Shown one piece after another: positions 1 through 6,109 of a DNA stretch of 8,635 nucleotides (positions are counted from its first letter, which is position 1; each line of letters opens with the position of its first letter). The translations under genes and the position numbers were made by a program. The notes under the pieces were generated by a model. It was not told the DNA's origin and did not search any database. It saw only the letters and a list, made by a program, of their open reading frames with translations. This DNA comes from Bdellovibrionales bacterium (lineage in GTDB: Bacteria > Bdellovibrionota > UBA2361 > JAGRAS01), in NCBI GenBank assembly GCA_020434465.1, contig JAGRAS010000049.1, forward strand, positions 1 through 8,635, in the 5' to 3' direction.

Positions 1-1518
1 TCTGAAAGCCCAGATCCATTTTATAAGTTAAATGCACTTGCTCAGAAATTTTTTAGTTCTTCATTAAAAAATGCGCCAAAAGAAGTAAAGAGTTACATAT
101 CTAGTCGTAAGTTGAATTCTAATGCTATTGAAAAATTTGGAATTTCTTACGCACCAAATAGTTGGAGCGCATTAAATCAAAATCTGCTTAAAGCTGGAGT
201 TAGCGAAGAACTGCTAGTCAAATCTGGCTTAGCAAAAAGAAATCAAAAAGGTGAGTTGTACGATGCTTTAAGAGGAAGATTAATTTTTCCAGTATGGGTT
301 GATACCAAAAGAATTGCTGGTTTTGGTGGTAGGCTAATTGAGGCAGCATTTAAAGATACAAATCTTGATAATATGCCTAAATATATAAACTCCCCAGAGA
401 CAACGGCTTATCAAAAGAGTAAAATTTTATACGGATTTCCACAGGCTTCAAAGTTAATTCGTGAAACAAAAAGTGTGTACTTAGTAGAAGGCTATATGGA
501 CGTAATTAGCCTTTCACAAGTTGGTGTAGAAAATGTTTTAGCAGTTTGTGGTACTGCTGTTACTCCTGAGCACATTAAGCGTCTTAAATATTCAGCTAGA
601 AGAGTCAGCATTTTATTTGATGCTGATGATGCAGGTAAGGCTGCCGCAGGTAGATTATATGAGCTTTTTTTAAATTCAGGTATCGATTCTGCTGCGATTT
701 TTCTTTCCGATGGTCAGGATCCTGATGATATTGCTAAGCAGTACGAGGCTGAGACTAAGACTTACTTGGAAAATCATAAAAAAGTTTCTTTGCTTGAGTG
801 CTTGATCTATTCAGAAATAAAAAAACAAGGAGTCTTATCGGCAAGTGAGCTTGGAGCCGCTGCTAAAGGCGTCTTAGCAGAAAAAATTGGAAAAGTTCTG
901 GCAAAAATTGAGAATCCAATAGAAAGAGATGAGGCAGTTAAAGCCACGGCTAATTCGATTAATATTGATACTAAAAATTTATTTCTATTAGTAGATGGTT
1001 TTAGAGGAGATGAGGTTAAAACCACTAGTACAGTAGAAATTAGAACTGAAAATGTTTTACCCGGTGCGATAATTGAAGCAGGCAATTTACCTCATAGTGA
1101 TCGCAGCCTTTTATTGGCAGTTATTGCACGCAAAGAGGAGCTTGTAGATAAGGTTTTGAGTAGTTCTGAAATATGCGATTACCTGCATAAAGATTCAAGA
1201 TTGTTTATAGAGGGCTTAGGTGAAATTTTAGCTACTGATTTTGAAAGTGATCGTAAAAAAAGTTTAATTAAATCATTCCTTAATGGTTTTGGTAAAAGTT
1301 GGATAGATCTTTGGAAGGAGTCATACAAGATGGCAGAAGATCCCGCAGTTGATATGTTAAAGATTTTCCAAGATTGCCAAACTTTTGCTAGCAGACGTAA
1401 GATCAAAGATATTCTTGAAAAGCTAAGAAGCGAGATAAAACAGGCGGTTTCTGAGGAGCAAAAAAATAGTCTCAGAGAGCAAGAAGTTGAGCTGGTTAAG
1501 AAAATGCAAAATATCTAA
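1..1518 (+). CDS. dnaG: DNA primase DnaG, 5' end cut off by window edge
   Basis: DnaG makes the short RNA primers for lagging-strand and restart synthesis and docks on the replicative helicase DnaB. The frame is open from base 1, giving 505 visible codons; a full-length primase is usually about 580-650 residues. The N-terminal zinc-ribbon (CHC2-type) domain is missing only because it lies before the window. Residues below are numbered from the first visible codon. The catalytic core begins at once, with a stretch ending in KFGISYAP and then RGRLIFPVW and IAGFGGR. The TOPRIM domain carries the acidic metal-binding motifs EGYMD (about 163-167) and DADDAGKAA (about 207-215), followed by DGQDPDD (about 237-243). 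The last 130 or so residues are helical and charged, as expected for the DnaB-binding domain. A TTG at 112 is not the start, because homology continues upstream of it. The gene is followed by rpoD in the same direction, the usual macromolecular-synthesis arrangement. No clear terminator follows, so readthrough into rpoD is likely. Confidence 0.97.
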   Translation, partial: SESPDPFYKLNALAQKFFSSSLKNAPKEVKSYISSRKLNSNAIEKFGISYAPNSWSALNQNLLKAGVSEELLVKSGLAKRNQKGELYDALRGRLIFPVWVDTKRIAGFGGRLIEAAFKDTNLDNMPKYINSPETTAYQKSKILYGFPQASKLIRETKSVYLVEGYMDVISLSQVGVENVLAVCGTAVTPEHIKRLKYSARRVSILFDADDAGKAAAGRLYELFLNSGIDSAAIFLSDGQDPDDIAKQYEAETKTYLENHKKVSLLECLIYSEIKKQGVLSASELGAAAKGVLAEKIGKVLAKIENPIERDEAVKATANSINIDTKNLFLLVDGFRGDEVKTTSTVEIRTENVLPGAIIEAGNLPHSDRSLLLAVIARKEELVDKVLSSSEICDYLHKDSRLFIEGLGEILATDFESDRKKSLIKSFLNGFGKSWIDLWKESYKMAEDPAVDMLKIFQDCQTFASRRKIKDILEKLRSEIKQAVSEEQKNSLREQEVELVKKMQNI

Positions 1519-1536
1519 TAAGTATAGCTGGTTAGC

Positions 1537-1594
1537 TTGTCAAGTTTGTCAAGATTATTTTGGCTGAGCTTATGGATTAATTGTCATTGTCAAG
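1537..1594 (+). repeat. TTGTCAAG octamer repeats upstream of the rpoD promoter
   Basis: Three exact copies of TTGTCAAG lie at 1537-1544, 1546-1553 and 1587-1594. A partial copy (TTGTCA, 1581-1586) abuts the third. The first two are 9 bp apart, close to one helical turn. The same element in opposite orientation with one mismatch (TTTGACAA, about 1640-1647) overlaps the -35 hexamer of the predicted rpoD promoter. The arrangement looks like binding sites for a regulator of rpoD, which is inference. Read on the minus strand, each copy contains TTGACA, so they could instead be -35-like elements, but I found no well-spaced -10 to match. Confidence 0.5.
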
Positions 1595-1640
1595 TTAAAC
1601 TGACTTCAGGTCTCATTTATTTTCAGTACTTAGGCGTCAT

Positions 1641-1671
1641 TTGACAAAAAATACTGCATAAATACTTTATA
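1641..1671 (+). promoter_or_regulatory. sigma-70-type promoter for rpoD (internal to the dnaG-rpoD operon)
   Basis: A perfect TTGACA -35 hexamer is at 1641-1646, followed by an A-run. The -10 is less clear: TACTTT (1663-1668, 16-bp spacer) or TTTATA (1666-1671, 19-bp spacer) are the candidates. Transcription would begin near 1675-1680 and give a leader of about 100 nt before the GTG at 1776. An internal promoter between dnaG and rpoD is normal in macromolecular-synthesis operons and lets sigma be made independently of primase. Confidence 0.5.
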
Positions 1672-1676
1672 TCGTT

Positions 1677-1708
1677 CTTATTGATTTTAAGGAGCTAGAA
1701 TCAATAAG
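1677..1708 (+). promoter_or_regulatory. hairpin at the 5' end of the rpoD leader
   Basis: A perfect 10-bp inverted repeat, CTTATTGATT (1677-1686) and AATCAATAAG (1699-1708), can extend inward by U-G, U-A and A-U pairs. That gives a 13-bp stem closing the hexaloop AGGAGC (1690-1695). No T-run follows, so it is not a terminator. It lies at or within a few bases of the start predicted from the promoter at 1641. Possible roles are a stabilising 5' stem-loop, a CsrA-type site (GGA in a hexaloop), or at DNA level an operator. The structure is seen; the role is inferred. Confidence 0.5.
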
Positions 1709-1713
1709 GATTA

Positions 1714-1732
1714 TTAAGCATAGTAAGCTTAA
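1714..1732 (+). promoter_or_regulatory. second small hairpin in the rpoD leader
   Basis: TTAAGC (1714-1719) and GCTTAA (1727-1732) form a 6-bp stem with a 7-nt loop (ATAGTAA), 5 nt after the first leader hairpin. The remaining leader to the ribosome site is A/T-rich and looks unstructured. The short stem could be chance in such A/T-rich DNA. Confidence 0.3.
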
Positions 1733-1775
1733 GGGTGACCGAGATAGATTTTTTAATATAAACAGGGAAGGTTTC

Positions 1776-4034
1776 GTGACTAGAAAGAAGAATACAAAGT
1801 CTGCATCAAAAGTAAAAAAGAAAACTGCTGTAAAGGCAAAGTCAACTACTAAGAAAAGTACAAAGCAAGCTAAAAAGTCTGCTAAGAAAACACGCACAAA
1901 CTCTAGTGATAAAAAACGTGCTGCGCTTAAGCAGAAAACAAAAAAACAGACAGAGAAAAAACAAGCAGATGGAACAGTTTCGGCTAAAAATACTGAAAAA
2001 GATCAGCCGCGAATAAAGATAAAAATTAAAACTAGGTCTGCAACAAAAATTAAACGGCCACTAAGAAAGAAAAAGGGTGCTGCAAAGAATGTTAAAAAGG
2101 AAAAATTGTTTGATGCTGAGAAAGCTCAGCGCGAGTCAATAGCTCGATTAGGAGAGATTATTTTAGGCGATGTAGATGAAACGTCTAATCAGGAAAAGAC
2201 TCGTAGAAAAAATGAAAAAGAGCTTAGAAAACTAATCGATTTAGGAAAAGATAGGGGTTACTTAACTACTGCAGATCTTAGTAAAGCGCTCACTGCTGAA
2301 TATGTTTCAGAGGATAATATTGATGATGTTATAGCAATGTTTGGCGAGCTAGATATTGATGTAATTGATTCTGGTGGAAAACTAGACAAAGACAATCCTG
2401 ATTCCCGAGCTAGAGCAAGCATTGATAGTTCTATTGGAAAGAGTACTGACCCAGTAAGAATGTACCTCCGTGAAATGGGTAATGTTAGCCTTTTAACTAG
2501 AGAAGGCGAAGTTACAATTGCTAAAAAAATTGAGGCTGGTCTAAAAATTGCTCAAGAAGAAATTTTGAAACAACCTATCTCACTTAAGTACACTGTAGAT
2601 TTATTTGATATGGTTAAAAATAAAGAAATCCGCATGCGGGATCTCTTTATGGTTGAGAACGAAGAAGTTGGCCCTCAAGATGGAAAAAACATATCTACAT
2701 CTGCTCCCGCAGATGAAAGTGATGATGATGAGGAAGAAGTTGATGAGGAAACAGCTGCTGAGAGAGCAAAGTCTTTGGAGGAAGAGGAAGAGTCAGCACG
2801 CAGATCTTTTCTTAAAAAAGCATCTGCATATAGACGTGCATTAAAAGAAGCTCAAAAACAATTTGAAAATATCCAAGCTGCCAGGCTTGCTAAAAAGAAA
2901 AATGTCGCAGATTTAGAGAAAAAATACGATAAATTACTAGTTAGGAATGCTTCAAAAATTATTAAGCTTAAGCTAAGTGAAAAACAGCAAGGCTTGATGT
3001 GTGACAGAATTAAATCTGTTTATTCATTGGGTAGAATTGGTCGTAAAAAACTTCGTGAGTTGGAAAGAAGAGTTGGTAGATCTAGTCAAGAGTTAGTAGA
3101 GGCTGTTAATGAGTTGAACTCTGAAAATCAATTAGAATTCAAGCGCGTTTGTCGCAGATTTAAAATGAAAGCTGCTGATGCAAGAAAAATTGGGCAAGAT
3201 ATTCTCGAAATCAAAAGTAGGCTTGATGAAGTTGTAACTCAGTCTTTGATGAATATTGACGATTTTATGATATCTGTTAAGCGTTTAAGACAAGGCGAGC
3301 ACGATGCCTATGTTGCAAAGCAAGAACTTGTTGAAGCTAACTTAAGATTAGTTGTTTCTATTGCAAAAAAATATACAAATCGAGGCCTGCAATTTTTAGA
3401 TTTAATCCAAGAAGGAAATATTGGCTTAATGAAAGCAGTTGATAAGTTCGAGTACCAACGTGGTTATAAATTTTCAACTTATGCAACTTGGTGGATTAGG
3501 CAAGCGATTACCAGAGCTATAGCTGACCAGGCAAGAATCATTCGTATCCCTGTACATATGATTGAAACTATCAATAAACTGGTTAGAACTTCGCGCTATT
3601 TAGTTCAGGAACTTGGTCGTGAGCCGACTCCTGAAGAGATTGCTGAAAAGATGGAGATTCCGCTTGAGAAGGTTAGGAAGGTTTTAAAGATAGCCAAAGA
3701 ACCTATTTCCCTAGAGACTCCAATTGGCGAAGAAGAAGATTCGCAACTTGGGGATTTTATAGAAGACAAGCGTGTTGTTTCACCTGCAAATGCGGTTGTT
3801 AATATGAACCTTCAAGAGCAAACAAGAAAAGTTTTATCTACACTTACTCCTCGTGAAGAAAAAGTTTTACGAATGAGATTTGGTATCGGAGAGAAGAGTG
3901 ATCATACTCTTGAAGAGGTTGGTCAAAACTTTGATGTAACCCGCGAAAGGATTAGGCAGATTGAAGCTAAAGCTTTAAGGAAGTTAAGGCATCCAAGCCG
4001 CAGTAAAAGACTAAGATCTTTCATGGAGAAGTAA
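1776..4034 (+). CDS. rpoD: primary sigma factor RpoD (sigma-70)
   Basis: This is the housekeeping sigma subunit that directs RNA polymerase to most promoters. The product has 752 residues, longer than the 613 of E. coli. Order of parts: a lysine-rich tail (1-110, about one third Lys); region 1.1 (about 145-200); region 1.2 (about 222-255, [11 protein letters not shown]); a large non-conserved insertion (about 256-505) with an acidic run near 313-340 and long helical stretches; region 2 (about 510-590) with the core-binding [17 protein letters not shown] (542-558) and the -10-recognising [14 protein letters not shown]; region 3 (about 592-670); and region 4 (about 685-748) with the -35-binding helix-turn-helix ([20 protein letters not shown], 711-730). 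The GTG start is chosen because the frame upstream is open only to 1662 and holds no ATG, GTG or TTG, and because AGGGAAGG (1764-1771) sits 4 nt before it. The next in-frame Met is deep inside region 1.1. Confidence 0.98.
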   Translation: MTRKKNTKSASKVKKKTAVKAKSTTKKSTKQAKKSAKKTRTNSSDKKRAALKQKTKKQTEKKQADGTVSAKNTEKDQPRIKIKIKTRSATKIKRPLRKKKGAAKNVKKEKLFDAEKAQRESIARLGEIILGDVDETSNQEKTRRKNEKELRKLIDLGKDRGYLTTADLSKALTAEYVSEDNIDDVIAMFGELDIDVIDSGGKLDKDNPDSRARASIDSSIGKSTDPVRMYLREMGNVSLLTREGEVTIAKKIEAGLKIAQEEILKQPISLKYTVDLFDMVKNKEIRMRDLFMVENEEVGPQDGKNISTSAPADESDDDEEEVDEETAAERAKSLEEEEESARRSFLKKASAYRRALKEAQKQFENIQAARLAKKKNVADLEKKYDKLLVRNASKIIKLKLSEKQQGLMCDRIKSVYSLGRIGRKKLRELERRVGRSSQELVEAVNELNSENQLEFKRVCRRFKMKAADARKIGQDILEIKSRLDEVVTQSLMNIDDFMISVKRLRQGEHDAYVAKQELVEANLRLVVSIAKKYTNRGLQFLDLIQEGNIGLMKAVDKFEYQRGYKFSTYATWWIRQAITRAIADQARIIRIPVHMIETINKLVRTSRYLVQELGREPTPEEIAEKMEIPLEKVRKVLKIAKEPISLETPIGEEEDSQLGDFIEDKRVVSPANAVVNMNLQEQTRKVLSTLTPREEKVLRMRFGIGEKSDHTLEEVGQNFDVTRERIRQIEAKALRKLRHPSRSKRLRSFMEK

Positions 4035-4041
4035 AAAGAAT

Positions 4042-4079
4042 GCTTATTGGGATTTTAGTAATTCCTGATAAGTCTTTTT
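4042..4079 (+). terminator. intrinsic terminator for rpoD, inside the convergent gene
   Basis: Eight bases after the rpoD stop, 4042-4052 pairs with 4063-4073 in an uninterrupted 11-bp RNA stem (three of the pairs are G-U) with a 10-nt loop, followed by CTTTTT (4074-4079). An A-run (4033-4037) precedes it, so the antisense RNA would also have a U-run. On that strand, however, the G-U pairs become mismatches, so the element should act mainly on rpoD. It overlaps the last codons of the minus-strand gene. Confidence 0.55.
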
Positions 4080-5000
4080 AATTTCTGCCGCTGAGATTTC
4101 AATTCTTAGATTGAAATTTGCAAAGTTAAAGCTGCGCTCACTAAGATCAGAAACCGATTTTGGTTGTTTAATGAGAGAGATAAGTTTGTCTTTTACTGTA
4201 TTTTCATCAGTATTCACAATTTGAGATAAGCTTAAGACAGGGGTCTTTTGCGATATTTCTGTCGGGTTGTAACCAAGAGCTACCGCACCTGCACCCATAG
4301 CAAGCATTGAAAAATAAGAATAAGGGCGTATTAAATTATCAATAAAGACATCAGCAGTTCTAAATGCCTGCATGATACTACCCAAGTTGGTTTGATTGTC
4401 TATTTTCAGCTCTGATAATTGAATTTTTTCTTCAGCAATCAAATCTTTTAGTTGCTTTGTAAGGGTGCTACTTTCATCTTTATAAGATTCTCTTAAGATT
4501 TGAATAAGCCTTAAGGGTCGATCATTAATATCTCTTTTTTCACTAGCCTCAAGGATTTCAGAGCTAAGGCCTGGATTAACCCAAGAAGTTTTTTTTATTT
4601 CATTTAATAGATAAATAGAATCAGGCACTGAAACAAAAATATGATCAAAAGTATTCTCCAAGAATTTATTTAATTCATTTGACTTAATTCTATTTTCTTC
4701 ACCATATGCGGAAAAAACCAACTTAACTTTTTGTTTTTTTGCTTTAGAAACTAATTCACTTGAATAATCTTGATTGCTTGTGTTTAGAAAACTTAGGGTT
4801 GAAAATCCGTGAAGGTGCAGTATGTCTGTTGAATCATCAATCAGACCTAAAACTTCTTCAAAGGCTACTTGATGATAAATAGTGTTATCTATGTCATTTG
4901 CTGAAGCAGGATAAAGCTCCACATTCAAGTCTGATTTAGCTTGATGTTTAAAAAGTAGTAAGGCTGGAATGGTAAAGCCTGCCAAATGAGTGATTTTCAT
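4044..5000 (-). CDS. probable GT-B-fold glycosyltransferase, atypical active site
   Basis: A cytoplasmic protein of 318 residues with no signal peptide or clear membrane segment. Features resembling glycosyltransferases of the GT4 type: an N-terminal MKITHLAGFTIPALLL opening; DILHLHG (59-65), as in the donor-fold 'D-x-hydrophobic-H-x-H' strand; SVPDSIYLL (124-132) followed by VNPGLSSEIL (141-150), where family members have a 'hxxNGxD'-like turn; and a C-terminal segment ADVFIDNL...MLAMGAGAVALGYNP (216-246) matching 'aDv-idql...EAMA-GkPVi'. The two glutamates usual in this last segment (EX7E) are absent. It may therefore be a divergent enzyme, a non-catalytic relative or a pseudoenzyme. The sugar and acceptor cannot be told from sequence; a role in envelope polysaccharide or protein glycosylation is inference. 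The gene stands alone, convergent with rpoD and divergent from the lipoprotein gene. No good Shine-Dalgarno precedes the ATG, so the start is moderately sure. Confidence 0.6.
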   Translation of the reverse strand: MKITHLAGFTIPALLLFKHQAKSDLNVELYPASANDIDNTIYHQVAFEEVLGLIDDSTDILHLHGFSTLSFLNTSNQDYSSELVSKAKKQKVKLVFSAYGEENRIKSNELNKFLENTFDHIFVSVPDSIYLLNEIKKTSWVNPGLSSEILEASEKRDINDRPLRLIQILRESYKDESSTLTKQLKDLIAEEKIQLSELKIDNQTNLGSIMQAFRTADVFIDNLIRPYSYFSMLAMGAGAVALGYNPTEISQKTPVLSLSQIVNTDENTVKDKLISLIKQPKSVSDLSERSFNFANFNLRIEISAAEIKKTYQELLKSQ

Positions 5001-5111
5001 TCAAATATGGTAAATTAAAAAAACTCAAGTGACCATGTGCAATTTTAAAAGAGCTTGGTACTGCTAAAATCTCTTTTGTTTTATAGCCATTTCTAAGCTG
5101 TCTTGCTAAGC

Positions 5112-5141
5112 TTGGTTATATTTTAGTGACTTATTTATTAT
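5112..5141 (+). promoter_or_regulatory. candidate promoter for the lipoprotein gene
   Basis: TTGGTT (5112-5117) and TATTAT (5136-5141) are separated by 18 bp and would start transcription near 5148, just before the GAAAGG ribosome site (5149-5154) of the gene at 5163. The rest of the 5001-5162 gap must also hold the divergent promoter of the glycosyltransferase-like gene, for which I found no convincing hexamers. The gap also has short repeats: CTAAGCT twice (5093 and 5106), AGCTTGGT twice (5052 and 5109), and AAAAGAG/CTCTTTT (5047-5053 and 5071-5077). None is clearly meaningful. Confidence 0.35.
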
Positions 5142-5162
5142 AAAGTTTGAAAGGTCGAAGTA

Positions 5163-5759
5163 ATGATAAATCGTAATATAGTGTATTTTCTTTACTTGTT
5201 ATGTCTTCTGCTAATATTTAGTTTTGTTTCTTGTGGTAAGTTTGCTCCTCCTTTGCCCCCTGAATCTTTTGCTCCAAAAAGTGTTAGGGATATGCAAGTA
5301 ATCGCTAGTATCGAAGGTGTTAAATTTGAATGGGAAGCTCCTGACTTAGATCGTCAAGGAAAAGAGCTTACGAGTATGAATGGCTATGAAATTCAAAGAA
5401 AAGTAGTTCTTTCTAAAGAGGAATTAAAAGATGCTAATGAAGAAGATTTGGAATTTGATGTTGTAGGTTTTATTGAAGATATACACATTCTCAATAGAGA
5501 TGAGAAAAGAAAGCTGGCTCTTGCAGAAGGTCGTCCATCAAAAAGAATTGACGCTGATGATCATTTAAAACACTTTACTTATTTGGATCAGGGTCTTACT
5601 CCGGGGGTTGAATATGTATATAAAATTGTACCAATAAATCAGGATGACGAAGAAGGTGATGTAAAACAGTTTGTTAAGGTTAAATTTCAAGGTGAATCAA
5701 GTACCATTGTTTTAATGAATAACTCTGAGTTTTTAGCTGGGGAAGACTTTTTCGGGTAA
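5163..5759 (+). CDS. outer-membrane lipoprotein with fibronectin-III-like domain
   Basis: A 198-residue exported lipoprotein. Residues 1-23 are a signal peptide with a hydrophobic core (YFLYLLCLLLIFSF), ending in the lipobox FVSC. Cys24 would be lipidated and become the mature N-terminus. Gly at +2 rather than Asp suggests delivery to the outer membrane. A proline-rich linker (GKFAPPLPPESFAPKS) follows; small deltaproteobacterial lipoproteins often open with CG-x-x-x-PP-x-PP. Residues about 40-180 look like one fibronectin-III-type beta sandwich: VKFEWEAPD, MNGYEIQRKV, TYLDQGLTPGVEYVYKIVPIN and QFVKVKFQGES fit successive strands, with a charged insertion (about 80-130). No catalytic motif is visible. 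The role is unknown; binding or structural function at the cell surface is inference. The ATG is preceded by GAAAGG with an 8-nt spacing. It appears to be a single-gene unit. Confidence 0.75.
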   Translation: MINRNIVYFLYLLCLLLIFSFVSCGKFAPPLPPESFAPKSVRDMQVIASIEGVKFEWEAPDLDRQGKELTSMNGYEIQRKVVLSKEELKDANEEDLEFDVVGFIEDIHILNRDEKRKLALAEGRPSKRIDADDHLKHFTYLDQGLTPGVEYVYKIVPINQDDEEGDVKQFVKVKFQGESSTIVLMNNSEFLAGEDFFG

Positions 5760-5858
5760 GTTGCTGTATTTATAGTGGATTTAGTTTTGCTAAAACCTTA
5801 ATTACTAATTATAACTGACTTTTTTTATATCAAGCATAGAATTTTATTAGTATTTATC

Positions 5859-5867
5859 TGTGGATAA
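5859..5867 (-). promoter_or_regulatory. perfect consensus DnaA box
   Basis: TGTGGATAA on the plus strand is the exact complement of the consensus DnaA site TTATCCACA. It is part of two overlapping short inverted repeats: TTATC/GATAA at 5854-5867 and GGATA/TATCC at 5862-5873. I saw no second good box nearby and no A/T-rich unwinding element with flanking dnaA or dnaN, so this is not an origin. It could be a DnaA-titration or DnaA-regulated site, or chance. Confidence 0.45.
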
Positions 5868-6020
5868 GTATCCTTTTTAATTTTCTAAATTGCCTTTTCT
5901 TAGTCCTATTGCTATAAGCCAGAGATAGGAACATAGATTTAAAACGGCATTAGCGCAGTAAGTAGTTTTGCGTAAAGCTTAAGAATAGTTTCTAGTTTAT
6001 TGACTGCCTAATTATTGCAT

Positions 6021-6048
6021 TTTAGCTAAATTCACAAAGGTTTTAGCT
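6021..6048 (+). promoter_or_regulatory. operator-like palindrome and half-site before the IclR gene
   Basis: TTTAGCTAAA (6021-6030) is a perfect 10-bp palindrome. TTTAGCT recurs at 6042-6048, giving a TTTTAGCT direct repeat with a 21-bp period (6020 and 6041), two helical turns. IclR-family regulators commonly bind palindromes in their own promoter region, so this is a candidate autoregulatory operator. The proposal is inference. Confidence 0.35.
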
Positions 6049-6070
6049 GGCGGTTAGGTAGAAGTTTGTA

Positions 6071-6109
6071 ATGAGAGTTTTTTTTTCAGGGGCTTTGAAA
6101 TATGGGTAA
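6071..6109 (+). CDS. possible 12-codon upstream ORF overlapping the IclR start
   Basis: ATG at 6071 opens a 12-codon frame (MRVFFSGALKYG) that stops at 6107-6109, inside the first codons of the regulator in another frame. The overlap would allow translational coupling or a leader-peptide role. The upstream AGGTAG (6056-6061) is a weak and rather distant ribosome site. No run of regulatory codons is present, so it may be fortuitous. Confidence 0.2.
   Translation: MRVFFSGALKYG

Larger units (their letters stand above)
5760..6101. other. 342-bp non-coding region between lipoprotein and IclR genes
   Basis: No RNA gene or convincing protein gene is visible. Seen here: weak A/T inverted repeats after the lipoprotein stop (GTTTT/AAAAC at 5784-5796, AATTA/TAATT at 5800-5810) followed by a T-run (5820-5826) that could give poor termination; a perfect DnaA box (5859-5867); TCCTAT/ATAGGA arms (5904-5909 and 5925-5930); an imperfect CGCA/TGCG hairpin (5950-5975); a TTGACT at 6000-6005 that could be a -35 but has no good -10 at the right distance; the palindrome at 6021-6030; and a nine-T tract (6078-6086) just before the ribosome site of the regulator. 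Confidence 0.6.

Noticed and set aside
112..114. TTG as the start of the primase gene
   Set aside because: The frame is open to base 1 and the 37 upstream codons (ending in a KSYISSRKLNSNAIEKFG-like stretch) match the primase core, so the gene is cut by the window edge and does not start here.
807..1085. Minus-strand open frame of 92 codons inside dnaG, and a similar one at 1179-1406
   Set aside because: Both lie wholly opposite a well-conserved gene, have low-complexity composition and no family resemblance; they are shadows.
1667..1897. Minus-strand open frame rich in Phe and Leu over the start of rpoD
   Set aside because: It is the reverse reading of the lysine-rich tail (AAA and AAG become TTT and CTT), so its membrane-like look is an artefact.
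2605..2844. Plus-strand 79-codon frame inside rpoD
   Set aside because: Out of frame with the sigma factor, Lys/Met/Leu-rich from acidic GAA/GAT codons read shifted; no homology visible.
2541..3290. The large charged insertion between sigma regions 1.2 and 2 as a foreign domain or fusion
   Set aside because: A long non-conserved region at this place is normal in proteobacterial primary sigma factors; the coiled, charged composition fits it.
5760..6101. A replication origin, given the DnaA box in an A/T-rich gap
   Set aside because: Only one good box is visible and no dnaA, dnaN, gidA or parAB gene is adjacent.
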